Of a stretch of DNA of 33,058 nt, positions 6,413 to 15,404 are shown piece by piece (positions within the stretch are counted from its first letter, which is position 1; each line of letters opens with the position of its first letter). The translations under genes and the position numbers were made by a program. Under the pieces are notes generated by a model. That model searched no databases and had not been told where the DNA came from. It saw only the letters and a program-made list of their open reading frames with translations. The stretch comes from an uncultured Opitutia bacterium (lineage in GTDB: Bacteria; Verrucomicrobiota; Verrucomicrobiia; Opitutales; Opitutaceae), in NCBI GenBank assembly GCA_903948415.1, contig CAJAYO010000189.1, positions 1 through 33,058 on the forward strand. The letters are read 5' to 3'.

Positions 6413-9400
6413 ATGATGTCCCACCTCCGAATTCTCCTGCGCGTCGCCTTGGTTGCGACGCTCCATCTGGCGGTCTTGCCCGCGGGCGACGCGCCGGCAC
6501 GGCTGGAGTTGCGCGAGGGGGACCGGGTCGTGTTGCTCGGCGACACGCTGATCGAGCGCGAACAATACCACGGGTGGATCGAGCTCATGCTGACGGCGCG
6601 GTTTCCCGAGCGGAACGTGACATTTCGCAATCTGGGCTGGAGCGGGGATACACCGGCGGGCGACTCCCGGTTTGGCCTGAGTCTGCTGCAGGCGGGCAAG
6701 GAGCCGGCCAACGAAGGCTGGACGCAGCTCGTCAAACAACTCGAGGACGCGAAACCGACGGTCGTGTTCGTGGGCTACGGGATGGCGGCGTCGTTCGAGG
6801 GCGAGGCCGGCCGGGAAAAATTCAGGGCGGACTATCAACGCCTGTTGGACACCCTCGCGAAGATCTCCCCCGGTGCGCGCGTGGTGTTGGTGGGCCCGGT
6901 GCGGCACGAGAATTTGGGTGCACCGTGGGCCGATCCGGCCCGGCACAACGCGGAACTCGAGCGCACGTCCGCCGTCGTGCGGGAGCTCGCGGCGCAGCGG
7001 TCGGCGACGTTTTTTCCGCTGAACGAGGCGCTGCGCGGGCCGATGGAACGGGCCGCCGCGGCCGGCGGCAGCCGGCTGACGGACAACGGCATTCATCTCA
7101 ACGGGGCGGGTTACCGGGTCGCGGCCGAGGCCCTGGAGGACGGCCTGTTCGGCGGTGGCGAGCCGGGAGGCTGGCGGACCAGTGCGGCGGTCGAGCCGCT
7201 GCGGCAGTCGATTCTCCGCAAGAACGAGTGGTTTTTCCACCGTTCGCGGCCGGCGAACATGGCTTATATTTTCGGATTCCGGAAACGGGAGCAGGGGAAC
7301 AACGCGGTCGAGGTGCTGAAGTTCGACGGATTCGTCGCCGAGGAGGAGAAGCGCATCGCGCAGCTGCGGGGATTGAAGGCCGGGGCCACCGTGCCCGAGA
7401 TTCCGCGCCGCGTGGGCAACCTCGTGATGAAATCCACCCCGCAGCCGCATCCGCAGTTCACCGTGGACGACGCGCTGGAGGTCACGTTGTGGGCGGAGAA
7501 TCCGCAGCTGAACAAACCGATCCACATGAATTTTGATCCGCAGGGGCGGCTCTGGGTGGCGAGCTCCGAGGTGTATCCGCAGATCGAGCCCGGGCAGGCG
7601 CCGACGGACAAGATCATCGTGCTCGAGGACACGACGGGCGCGGGGCGCGCGGACAAGGCCACGGTGTTTGCCGAGGGCTTGCTTATTCCCACGGGCGTCG
7701 CCGCGGGCGACGGCGGGGTCTACGTCGCGCAGAGCACGGAGCTCCTGCACTTCCGGGACACCAACGGCGACGGCAAGGCGGACGTGCGGCGCATCGTGCA
7801 GAGCGGTTTCGGCACGGAGGACACGCACCACAATCTGCACTCGCTGCGCTGGGGCCCCGACGGGCGGCTCTATATGAACCAGTCGGTTTACACGCGGACG
7901 GACACGGAGACGCCGACGGGTATCGTGCGCCTGCGGGCGGGCGGAATCTTCCGGATGGATCCGCGCAACCAGGAGATGGAGGTGCTCTACCGGGGCTGGA
8001 TCAATGCCTGGGGTTTTCAATTTGATGAGTTCGGGCAGGCGTTTGCGACCGACGGAGCCGGTGGTTCCGGGGTGAGCTGGGCCGTGCCGGGGGCGACCTA
8101 CCGCACGCTCGCGCCGGCGCGGCGTGAGTTGGAAAGCGTGAGTCCCGGGGCGTATCCGAAGTTTTCCGGCCTCGAAGTGATCCGGAGCGCGCATTTTCCG
8201 GACGACTGGCAGGGCGACATGATCACGGCGGACTTCCGGGCGCACCGCGTGGTGCGCTTCAAGGTCTCCAACCAAGGCTCCGCCTACGTCACGAAGGAAA
8301 TGCCCGACGTGATGCGCACCACGGACAGCACGTTTCGTCCGCTCGACGCGAAGCTCGGGCCCGACGGCGCGCTGTATCTGGCCGATTGGAGCAATCCGAT
8401 CATCCAGCACGGCGAGGTGGATTTCCGCGATACGCGCCGCGACAAGGAGCACGGCCGCATCTGGCGCATCGCCGCGAAGGGCCGGGCGGCGCTCGCGCGG
8501 ACCGATTTCACGAAACTGGCCACGGTGGGGTTGCTCGACCGGCTGCTATCGCCCAACAGCTACGAGCAGGCGCAGGCCAAGCGCGTGCTGGTGGAGCGCG
8601 GGGCCGCGCGCGTGCAGGCGGAGTTGGCGACCTGGACGGCCCGGCAAACGACGCCGGCGGCGCGGTTGCAGGCCTTGTGGGCGCACCAGGCGCTCAACCT
8701 GCCGGTCGCCGCGCTGGTCGCCGAACTCGTCGTGACCGACGATGCGCGGATCCGTGCGGCGGCCGTGCGCGTGTTGCCGGTGGCCGATGCGCTGGCGCCG
8801 TTGACGAAGCTGGTGGCCGATGCGAATCCGCGGGTGCGGCTCGAAGCGGTGCGGGCGGTGGGGAAACTCGGGACGGCGCGGGCGGCGGAGCTGGCGTTGA
8901 CGGTGCTGGACCGGCCGATGGATCCGTTTCTCGACTACGCGCTCTGGCTTACGCTGAACGAGCTCGCGACGCCGTGGCTCGCGGCCGTGCGCTCGGGGGC
9001 GTGGAATTTTCAAGGCCGCGAGGCGCAGCTCGCGTTTGGGCTCAAGGCGGTCGAGCCGACGCTCGCCGGCGGCGTGCTCGCGCAGTTGCTCACCGGGCGC
9101 ACGCTGCCGCGGGACGGTTCCGGGCCGTGGATCGAACTCATCGGCTCGGCGGGCGGGGCGCACGAGCAGCGGCAGTTGTTCGAAGCGCTGCTCGCAAACG
9201 GGTTTGACGAGGCGGCGGCGCCGCGGGTGCTGGCGGCGCTGGCCGATGCGTCGCGGTTGCGGGGCCTGAAGCCCGAGGGCGATTTGGCCAAGCTGGCGAC
9301 GCTGGTGGAGTCGGCGTCGGCTCCGACCCGGGTGGCGGCCCTGCCGCTCGTGGGGGCGTGGAAACTGTCCGCGCTCGCGCCCACCGTGGTGCGGCGCGCC

Positions 9401-10711
9401 GGCGACGGGGCGACCGGCGCGCTGGAGCGCGCGGCGGCGTTTGGGGCGTTGCGGGACTTGGGTGGAGCGACGGTGGTCGCGGCGCTGCAGACGCTCGCGC
9501 GCACCGGGGCGACGCCGGTGATCCAACGCGAGGCGGTGGTGGCGCTCGCGGGCGTGGATCTCGCGGTGGCGATGCCGGACGTGCTGGCCGTGCTTGCGGC
9601 GACGACCGGCGAAGCGGACGCGCAGGCGTTGTGGCGGGCCTTGCTCGCCGTGAAGGGGGCGGCCGCCCGCCTGACGGCGCAGTTGCCCAAGGCCACGCTG
9701 CCGGCGGCGGTGGCGAAGGCGGGCTTGCGGCCCGCGCGCGAAGGCGGGCAAAACCAGCCGCTGGTCCAGGCGTTGATCAAGAGCGCGGGGCTCACGTTGT
9801 CCGAGGCGCAGCTGACGCCGGAGGAGCTGAAGTCGCTCGCCCGCCAGGCGCTCGCGGTCGGTGACGCGGCGCGGGGCGAACGGATTTACCGGCGGCCGGA
9901 ACTGGCTTGCATGGCGTGTCACGCGATCGGCGGCGCCGGGGGAAAAGTTGGCCCGGACATGACCAGTATCGGGGCGAGCGCGCCGACGGACTACCTGGTC
10001 GAGTCGCTGCTTTATCCCAGCGCGAAGATCAAAGAAGGCTACCACTCGGTGATTATCACGACGAAGGATCAGCAGGAGCTGAGCGGGATGATCACGAAGG
10101 AGACGGCGACGGAAATTATTTTGCGCAACGCGGCGAACCAAGAGGTGCAAGTCGCGGTGAAAAACGTCGCGAAGCGGACGAGCGCAGGCTCGTTGATGCC
10201 GGCGGGGTTGATCGACGGACTGCTGCCGGAGGAGCGGTTGGATTTGGTGAAGTTCCTCGCGCAGTTGGGGCGGCCCGGTGATTACGACGCGGCGAAGGGC
10301 GGCGTCGCGCGCGCGTGGAGCCTTTATATGATTGTGAGCAAGAACCAGCACTTGGGCGCCGAACGCGTCGTGCGGGGCGATGAGACGCTGGCGGGCTGGG
10401 AACCGGCGCTTTCGCTCGTGAGCGGGGTGTTGCCGGGCGAACTGATCGCGGGGACTTATCCGGCCCTGGTCAATTCGCGGGGGTTATTTGCGGCGACGCG
10501 ATTCGAGTCGGCGCGCGGCGGCAAGGTCACCTTCACGGTCGGGGGTGGAGTGAAAGACGCGTGGCTGAACGGCGTGCCGGTGAAGGCCGGGGTCTCGGTT
10601 TCCGCCGAGGCGCGCGCCGGGGCGAACACGCTGGTGCTGCAACTGGACGAGGCGCGGGTGCGCGAGGGACTTGTGGTGCGGTCGGGGGACGTGTCGTTTT
10701 TGAGCCACTGA
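6413..10711 (+). CDS. Secreted SGNH / dehydrogenase-like propeller / HEAT / cytochrome c protein
   Basis: A 1432-residue exported multidomain protein. In order: signal peptide (about 1-25); SGNH-hydrolase-like domain (about 31-245); PVC-type membrane-bound dehydrogenase-like beta-propeller (about 340-685, with NFDPQGRLWVASSEVYPQ, HHNLHSLRWGPDGRLY and LGPDGALYLADW); Ala/Leu-rich HEAT-like helical repeats (about 690-1140); a PVC-type cytochrome c domain with C1166-MA-CH1170 and a likely axial Met1183 in GPDM; and a beta-rich tail of about 140 residues. Family knowledge (TIGR02604 with TIGR02603) supports a periplasmic redox enzyme acting on sugars or related alcohols, but no substrate is known. 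The SGNH part looks inactive: block I is GDT with Thr45 instead of Ser, and the final motif is NGIH (225-228) instead of DGxH. It is divergent from the basic-protein gene and converges on the matrixin operon over a hairpin. Confidence 0.88.
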   Translation: MMSHLRILLRVALVATLHLAVLPAGDAPARLELREGDRVVLLGDTLIEREQYHGWIELMLTARFPERNVTFRNLGWSGDTPAGDSRFGLSLLQAGKEPANEGWTQLVKQLEDAKPTVVFVGYGMAASFEGEAGREKFRADYQRLLDTLAKISPGARVVLVGPVRHENLGAPWADPARHNAELERTSAVVRELAAQRSATFFPLNEALRGPMERAAAAGGSRLTDNGIHLNGAGYRVAAEALEDGLFGGGEPGGWRTSAAVEPLRQSILRKNEWFFHRSRPANMAYIFGFRKREQGNNAVEVLKFDGFVAEEEKRIAQLRGLKAGATVPEIPRRVGNLVMKSTPQPHPQFTVDDALEVTLWAENPQLNKPIHMNFDPQGRLWVASSEVYPQIEPGQAPTDKIIVLEDTTGAGRADKATVFAEGLLIPTGVAAGDGGVYVAQSTELLHFRDTNGDGKADVRRIVQSGFGTEDTHHNLHSLRWGPDGRLYMNQSVYTRTDTETPTGIVRLRAGGIFRMDPRNQEMEVLYRGWINAWGFQFDEFGQAFATDGAGGSGVSWAVPGATYRTLAPARRELESVSPGAYPKFSGLEVIRSAHFPDDWQGDMITADFRAHRVVRFKVSNQGSAYVTKEMPDVMRTTDSTFRPLDAKLGPDGALYLADWSNPIIQHGEVDFRDTRRDKEHGRIWRIAAKGRAALARTDFTKLATVGLLDRLLSPNSYEQAQAKRVLVERGAARVQAELATWTARQTTPAARLQALWAHQALNLPVAALVAELVVTDDARIRAAAVRVLPVADALAPLTKLVADANPRVRLEAVRAVGKLGTARAAELALTVLDRPMDPFLDYALWLTLNELATPWLAAVRSGAWNFQGREAQLAFGLKAVEPTLAGGVLAQLLTGRTLPRDGSGPWIELIGSAGGAHEQRQLFEALLANGFDEAAAPRVLAALADASRLRGLKPEGDLAKLATLVESASAPTRVAALPLVGAWKLSALAPTVVRRAGDGATGALERAAAFGALRDLGGATVVAALQTLARTGATPVIQREAVVALAGVDLAVAMPDVLAVLAATTGEADAQALWRALLAVKGAAARLTAQLPKATLPAAVAKAGLRPAREGGQNQPLVQALIKSAGLTLSEAQLTPEELKSLARQALAVGDAARGERIYRRPELACMACHAIGGAGGKVGPDMTSIGASAPTDYLVESLLYPSAKIKEGYHSVIITTKDQQELSGMITKETATEIILRNAANQEVQVAVKNVAKRTSAGSLMPAGLIDGLLPEERLDLVKFLAQLGRPGDYDAAKGGVARAWSLYMIVSKNQHLGAERVVRGDETLAGWEPALSLVSGVLPGELIAGTYPALVNSRGLFAATRFESARGGKVTFTVGGGVKDAWLNGVPVKAGVSVSAEARAGANTLVLQLDEARVREGLVVRSGDVSFLSH

Positions 10712-10715
10712 TCGC

Positions 10716-10751
10716 GCGTCGGCCGGGATCGCGCGCGTTTGCGGCCGACGC
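10716..10751. terminator. Hairpin between convergent genes
   Basis: GCGTCGGCCG (10716-10725) and CGGCCGACGC (10742-10751) form a perfect 10-bp stem with a 16-nt loop, four bases past the dehydrogenase stop and before the convergent matrixin-like stop at 10770. No T-tract follows on either strand, so it may act as a bidirectional transcription barrier or 3'-end stabiliser. Confidence 0.5.
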
Positions 10752-10769
10752 CCGCGCGTGGCCCGGCGG

Positions 10770-13064
10770 TCACGGGAGTTCGTAGACCTCGACCAACGCG
10801 ACGCCGGTCGTCGCGTTGGCGCCGCGGACCTGCGCGGAGTAGGCGCCGGCGGGCAGCGTGAGGATCAACACGGCGTCTTTGCTGCCGATCGGGAGGAAGA
10901 AGGCCCCGACGGTGGCGGCGGAACTTTGGAGATCGGAGGTGCCGGGCCAGTTGTCGTTTTCGGCGATTTTTTCGGCGCCGCGATAAATTTCGAGCAGGGG
11001 ATCGGCGAGGGTTCCGGCGACGCCGAACGAGGCGAGGGTGGGCCCGATGGCGCGGATCAGAAGGGTTTTGGGCGTGGTTCCGGCGAGGGCAAAACCGGCG
11101 ATGAGGATGTCGCCCCCGGTGCCGACGCGCGTGCGGGCGGAGAGGTTGGTGAAGCGCAGCGAGAGGTCGGTGTAGGCGTCCGAGGCGTCGTAGATTTCGG
11201 CGAGCGCCACGCCGGTGCCGGCCCCGGCGACCTGGGCGGAGTAGCTGCCGGCGGCGAGCGATTGGATCAGCGCGGCGTCTTTGCTCGTCGGTCCCGACAG
11301 GGCAAAGGCGCCGATGCGTGAGCCGTAGAGGGAGACGGCCGCGTTGCCGGACCAGTCGTCGTTGGAGACGGTCAGGGTCGGTCCGCTGAAAAGATCGAGG
11401 CGGGGATCGGCGAGGGTGCCGGTGACGCCGAACACCGCGAGGGTGGGACCGACGGCGCGCAGGAGCAGGCGTTGCGGAGTGCCCTGGCCGCCGGCCAAAG
11501 TGAAGCCGACGATGAGGGTCTCGGAGCCGGTGCCGGCGAGGCTGCGGATGGCGAGGTTGAAGAGATGGCCGGCGGTGGAGACGGGGGCCACGAACAAGGT
11601 CGCGGGCGCGCTCGTGGCGGAACCGAAGGCATTCGTGACCGTCACGGTGTAGTTGCCGGCGTCGGACGCGGCCACGCGCGGCAGCGTGAGGGTCGCGGTC
11701 GGGTTGTTCGTCGCGACGGTGCCGGACGCGCCGGCGAGGGGGATCCCGTTGCGTGACCAGCGGTAGGTGGTGGGCGCGGTGCCCGAGACGGTGGCGGTGA
11801 ACGTGGCCTCGAAACCGACGGCGGCGGTGGTGCTGGCAGGCGGCGAGGCAATGGCGGCGGGGGTGTTCGGGAGGGCGACGGCGAGGGTGGCGTCGGCGCT
11901 GGTGACGGAGCCGCCGGCGTTGCGCACGACGACGGAGTAGGCGCCGGCGTCGGTCAGTTGGACGTCGGTGAGCGTCAGGGTTTCGCTGACGGTGGCGAGG
12001 CCGAGGTGGGTGCCGTCTTTGCGCCATTGATAGGTGCGCGGTGTGGACCCGCTGGCCGCCACGGTGAACGAGACGCTTTGGCCGGTGCGGGTGCTGACGG
12101 GGGAAGGTTGGCGCGTGATGGTGGGCGCGACGGCGCGGGTGGTGACGGTGAGGTTCATCGCACTGGTGACGGAGCCGCGGCCGTTGGAGACGGTGACGGT
12201 CCACTGGCCGGAGTGGGCGACGGTGACATTGGCCAGAGTCCACTGGGCGGTGGTTGCGCTCTGCACGACGCCGTTGCGGGCCCATTGGTAGGCGAAAGGA
12301 CCGGTGCCGGACGCCGCGACGGCAAAGTCGACGTTGTCACCCTCGACGGGAAATTGGTCGGCGAGGGCCAGCAAAATGGCCGGGGCAAGGGGGGCCGAGG
12401 TGCCGGCGGTGGAGGCGTAGAGAAAGGCGGCGCCGTCGCGGTCGTCCGCCGTGAGGGCGTCGAGGTTGCCCGCGCGGCTGTTCATGATGGCGGAGACGGA
12501 CTGGCCGGCGACGTCGGGGTGGTCGAGACCGACGAGGTGGCCGAACTCGTGGAGGGCGGTACGGGAAAATTCCGCGTTGTTCGCGCCGGCGCGCAGGGGA
12601 CCGCGGTAGGAGTCCCAGCGAAAGCGGCTGTTGAAGAGCACGTCGCCCTCGATGCGGCGGCCGCCGAGGGTCCAGATGGTCGTGACCGCCAGGGTGTCGG
12701 TGCCGAAGGTCCGGCCGAAGATGGTGGAGGAGAAAAGGACGTTGTTGACGCGGTTGCCGTCGCCGACGCTGACGGAGGAATCGGGGACGGTCGTGAACTG
12801 GGAGCGCGCCATCTGGCTGTTCCATTCGGCCAGCATATCGGTGGCGGCAGTGTTCCAGGTCTTGCCGTCCGAGAGCGTCGTGCCGGGGCCGAGCTGGAGA
12901 TGCATGACGATGTTGCCGTCGGGCCAGACGGGGCTGCCGGCGAGCGGCACGTAGGCGAGGAGGCGCGGGGCGGCGGCCAGCAGCAGACCGCCGACGAGCG
13001 CGAGAAGTCGCGCGGGCAGGGGGCGGGAGAAACAGCGCATGGTGCGATCCGGGCGCGCCGTCAC
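10770..13064 (-). CDS. Secreted matrixin-like metalloprotease with Ig-like and C-terminal repeats
   Basis: The 764-residue product is exported (hydrophobic signal segment about 19-37). It carries a matrixin-type zinc protease domain with HEFGHLVGLDH (His172, His176, His182, Glu173) and a Met-turn SAIMNS around Met194. Three Ig-like domains follow (about 225-312, 315-400 and 400-490), each with YxWxxxG and DAGxYxVxVxN features. Two copies of a ~125-residue domain end the protein; each runs from NLxxR through a GF(T/A)LAG stretch, RA(V/I)GPTLA and LADPxL to a closing GVAL(A/V)E(I/V)Y. Such end domains may hold the protein at the cell surface (inference). The GTG start overlaps the upstream TGA (GTGA, 13061-13064), which favours coupling; an ATG eight codons later (13040) also leaves a good signal peptide. 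Likely role is degradation of extracellular protein; substrate unknown. Confidence 0.85.
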   Translation of the reverse strand: MTARPDRTMRCFSRPLPARLLALVGGLLLAAAPRLLAYVPLAGSPVWPDGNIVMHLQLGPGTTLSDGKTWNTAATDMLAEWNSQMARSQFTTVPDSSVSVGDGNRVNNVLFSSTIFGRTFGTDTLAVTTIWTLGGRRIEGDVLFNSRFRWDSYRGPLRAGANNAEFSRTALHEFGHLVGLDHPDVAGQSVSAIMNSRAGNLDALTADDRDGAAFLYASTAGTSAPLAPAILLALADQFPVEGDNVDFAVAASGTGPFAYQWARNGVVQSATTAQWTLANVTVAHSGQWTVTVSNGRGSVTSAMNLTVTTRAVAPTITRQPSPVSTRTGQSVSFTVAASGSTPRTYQWRKDGTHLGLATVSETLTLTDVQLTDAGAYSVVVRNAGGSVTSADATLAVALPNTPAAIASPPASTTAAVGFEATFTATVSGTAPTTYRWSRNGIPLAGASGTVATNNPTATLTLPRVAASDAGNYTVTVTNAFGSATSAPATLFVAPVSTAGHLFNLAIRSLAGTGSETLIVGFTLAGGQGTPQRLLLRAVGPTLAVFGVTGTLADPRLDLFSGPTLTVSNDDWSGNAAVSLYGSRIGAFALSGPTSKDAALIQSLAAGSYSAQVAGAGTGVALAEIYDASDAYTDLSLRFTNLSARTRVGTGGDILIAGFALAGTTPKTLLIRAIGPTLASFGVAGTLADPLLEIYRGAEKIAENDNWPGTSDLQSSAATVGAFFLPIGSKDAVLILTLPAGAYSAQVRGANATTGVALVEVYELP

Positions 13065-13663
13065 GGCGTGGCGGTGAGCACGGCCTCCTGGCGGATCAGC
13101 GCGGAAAACGCCGCCGGCGTGAGGGGGGCGGCGCGCAGGGGCGCGAGGCGGGCCTCGAGGGCGGGGGACGCGAGCGGGAGCGCGATTTCGTCGGTGGACG
13201 CGAGGGGCGCGCCGTTGTCGCGGGCGACGAACTCGGCGCCGGTCGTGGGGTGACGCTGGATACGGTAGCGGCCGAACATCATGGCGACGAGCGGGCAGAT
13301 CTGGCCGCCGGTTTGGTCGACGAAGAGGAGTTCGGTCTGGCCGACGGAAAAGCGGGGCATGCCGACGACGTCCATCGTGAGTTCGCCGACGCTACCGCCG
13401 AGAAATTCGAGGGTGACGGTGGCTGCGGCGGGCACCGTGCCCTTCAAGACTTCCTGAACGCGGAAGGTAACGTAGGTGAAGATCGCGCGGTTGTCGGCCC
13501 GGGTGACGAGTTCGGTGCGAATGGCGGTGACCTCCCCGCGGAAGATGGTGCCGGCGCGCGAGGTGAGTTGGGGAAAGGTGGGCGGTGTGACGGACGTGGC
13601 GCGGAGGGGCGCCGGGGCGAAGCCGAGCGCCAGCGCGAAGAAGAGCAGCAGAGTGCGAGCCAT
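13061..13663 (-). CDS. Secreted protein of unknown function, first gene of matrixin operon
   Basis: The 200-residue protein starts MARTLLLFFALALGF, a clear signal peptide ending near ATS. The mature part looks globular and beta-rich, with TIFRGEVTAIRTEL, VQEVLKGTVP, VTLEFLGG and VGQTELLFVDQ stretches, followed by an Ala/Leu-rich tail. I do not recognise a named family. The frame is open for another 66 codons upstream, but that part is Ser/Pro/Arg low-complexity and lacks a signal peptide, so ATG 13663 is preferred. Its TGA overlaps the GTG start of the matrixin-like gene, so the two are co-translated. An accessory, inhibitor or substrate-presenting role for the protease is inference from that coupling only. 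Confidence 0.75.
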   Translation of the reverse strand: MARTLLLFFALALGFAPAPLRATSVTPPTFPQLTSRAGTIFRGEVTAIRTELVTRADNRAIFTYVTFRVQEVLKGTVPAAATVTLEFLGGSVGELTMDVVGMPRFSVGQTELLFVDQTGGQICPLVAMMFGRYRIQRHPTTGAEFVARDNGAPLASTDEIALPLASPALEARLAPLRAAPLTPAAFSALIRQEAVLTATP

Positions 13664-13703
13664 GGCGGTGAGACGGCGGAAGGAAGCGAACCGGCCGGAG
13701 AAC

Positions 13704-14720
13704 TCAAGCGGACGGCGGAGCGACGGGGGTGCCGGCGAGAATCTTGTGACCGTCGTGCTGCCAGTGGTAGAGGAGCGGGGCTTTGGTGCGGTCGAGGTGC
13801 TTGAAGAGCGCGGGATCGGTGCGCTTGGGGAGTTCGAGTTCGGCGAGGCCGGAGGAATCACAGTTGAGGAGACGCACGTAGGGCTTGAAATGTTCCGGGC
13901 GGCCGATGACGCGGGCGAGGTCGGCCGGCGGCGAGGGCGCGTCGCGGAGGCGGTCCAGGGCGAGGAAGGCGTAGGGGAGGCTGCGGAGGTCGATGCCGGC
14001 GCGCTGGCCGAATTTCACCCAGTCGGGGTTGGCGAAGATTTCCGAGGGCGGCGGGGCGAAGTGGTGGCACCAGTCGCGGGTGTTGCCGGGGGCGAAAATG
14101 GGGCAGGCGTGCTGGTGGGTGCAGGGGGCGACGACGCGGAAGGAGGGGAGAAGTTGTTCGCGGAGGGCGCCGAGGTGGCGGCTGACGGCGTGGGTGCCGG
14201 GTTCGACCCAGAGCACGGCCTCGGCGCGCGCGACGAGGGCGAGGAGCGAGGCGAGGGCGTCGGGCGGGAGTTCGTTGAGGACGTGGCTGATCAGGAGGAG
14301 CCCGATGGGTTCGGACGAAGCGAGGAGGCCGGGAGTGGCGGCGGCGACGCGCAGGGCGGGGAACTCGGTCTGGGCGGCGGTGGCGGCGTAGTCGGTGGCG
14401 AGGGGCGAGTGATCCCAGACCGTGAGGGCGTCGAAATTTTCCGCGCCGAAAAATGAGATCACGCGGCGGGCGGCGACGCCGCTGCCGCAGCCCCAATCGA
14501 AGACGGAGCGGGTGGCGGGGGCGGGCCGCCAGGCGCGGAGCCGGAGTTCGCGGAGGACGTGGTCCCATTTCCAGCCGATGCGCTCGCCGTAGGTGAAATC
14601 GTAGCTGGCGAGGTCGGAGGGCGTTTCCCAGTAAAGACCGGCGGCCGCGCCGGGCGTGCTGGAGAGGAATTTTTGGCGGAGGCGGTCGAGCGCGGGCCAG
14701 TCGAGGTCGGTCCAGGTCAT
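13704..14720 (-). CDS. Rsm22/METTL17-like SAM methyltransferase with four-cysteine motif
   Basis: A 338-residue class I methyltransferase with the SAM-binding loop FDWGCGSG at 74-81 and a post-strand motif SHVLNELP at 145-152. Downstream it has Cys200, Cys206, Cys218 (in DWCHHF) and Cys287. This order matches the Rsm22/METTL17 family, in which four cysteines in the C-terminal half bind an iron-sulfur cluster and the protein acts in small-subunit ribosome assembly. The four-cysteine set is visible; the cluster and the rRNA role are inference from the family. ATG 14720 is chosen because the 79 upstream in-frame codons are Arg/Pro/Ser low-complexity. It is separated from the matrixin operon by 40 bp on the same strand and may be co-transcribed, although the functions look unrelated. 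Confidence 0.75.
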   Translation of the reverse strand: MTWTDLDWPALDRLRQKFLSSTPGAAAGLYWETPSDLASYDFTYGERIGWKWDHVLRELRLRAWRPAPATRSVFDWGCGSGVAARRVISFFGAENFDALTVWDHSPLATDYAATAAQTEFPALRVAAATPGLLASSEPIGLLLISHVLNELPPDALASLLALVARAEAVLWVEPGTHAVSRHLGALREQLLPSFRVVAPCTHQHACPIFAPGNTRDWCHHFAPPPSEIFANPDWVKFGQRAGIDLRSLPYAFLALDRLRDAPSPPADLARVIGRPEHFKPYVRLLNCDSSGLAELELPKRTDPALFKHLDRTKAPLLYHWQHDGHKILAGTPVAPPSA

Positions 14721-15057
14721 GGGTGGGCCGCAAAGAGGCACAAAAAGGCCGGAAAAAGGAAGCCTGCGTTTGGGGACGGTGGAGGCGTCCCGCGTGGCGG
14801 AGAGGGGCGGTCCGCGCCGACCGCGCGATTTCAGACCCGAGCGGGCGCTGGGGCTGGACCGAAGGTGAAACGCGTGGGGGCGGGCCGTTGGCGGCGGTGA
14901 TCGCGGCGCGGCGCGCGCTGCGACCCGCGCGGGCGAACTCGGCCAGACGAGGCGCAACGCGAGGGCTTCGCGGAAGCGGACGGGGGCCGGGCGGACCGAA
15001 GGAGGTGCGCAGGCGAGGAGCGCACGTCCGCTTTATCGACCAGGGGCCGAGGCCGGT
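14721..15057. other. Gene-poor stretch upstream of the Rsm22-like gene
   Basis: Reading frames here give only Arg/Pro/Ala-rich translations with no recognisable domain. I see no terminator, tRNA or clear promoter. It probably holds the promoter region of the leftward methyltransferase gene and flanks the broken ORF that ends at 15058. Confidence 0.35.
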
Positions 15058-15404
15058 TTACGCCGTGGTCGGGTCGGCGAGGGTGGCGCCGAGCGGTACG
15101 TGGCGGCCGCGCGCGGCTTTTTGGAGGGCCGCGGTGTCGGGGTGACGGAGCGCGAGCCACGCGTTCCACGGGCGTTTGAATTCGCCGCGGTGTGGGGCGG
15201 GGAGCCCGGCGGCGATTATGGGGGCGCATTTGCGGAACGAGTTTTCGCTGGTGATCGCGATCAGCGCGGAGGCCGGATTGTGGACGCGGCGCAGCCTGCG
15301 ACAGAGGGGGCGGGCAGGCGTTCGTCGCGGGCGAATTGCTTGCGGCGGGCCTGGGGCTGCTGAGTCCTGAGGCAGGTGCTGAAGCAGGTGCTGAGGAGGA
15401 TCAC
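15058..15404 (-). pseudogene. Frame-broken ORF remnant, unknown family
   Basis: Two minus-strand frames look protein-like and abut. The first starts at GTG 15404 with MILLSTCFSTCL and runs through ARRKQFARDERLPAP to a stop at 15261. The second, ending at TAA 15058-15060, contains NPASALIAITSENSF, RKCAPIIAAGLP and RPWNAWLALRHPDTAALQKA and has no ATG, GTG or TTG start in the protein-like part. Both use GC-ending codons like the neighbouring genes. One indel in the five-G run at 15306-15310 would fuse them into a protein of about 110 residues. It could be a pseudogene or a sequencing error in that run. No family recognised. Confidence 0.4.
15372..15394 (+). repeat. Short direct repeat, two copies
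   Basis: GCAGGTGCTGA occurs at 15372-15382 and 15384-15394 with a 12-bp period. It falls in the 5' part of the broken minus-strand ORF, where it encodes the repeated STC of STCFSTC. Confidence 0.5.

Noticed and set aside
8546-10351. 601-codon minus-strand frame inside the dehydrogenase gene
   Set aside because: Arg-rich shadow of a well-supported plus-strand gene containing a CxxCH motif.
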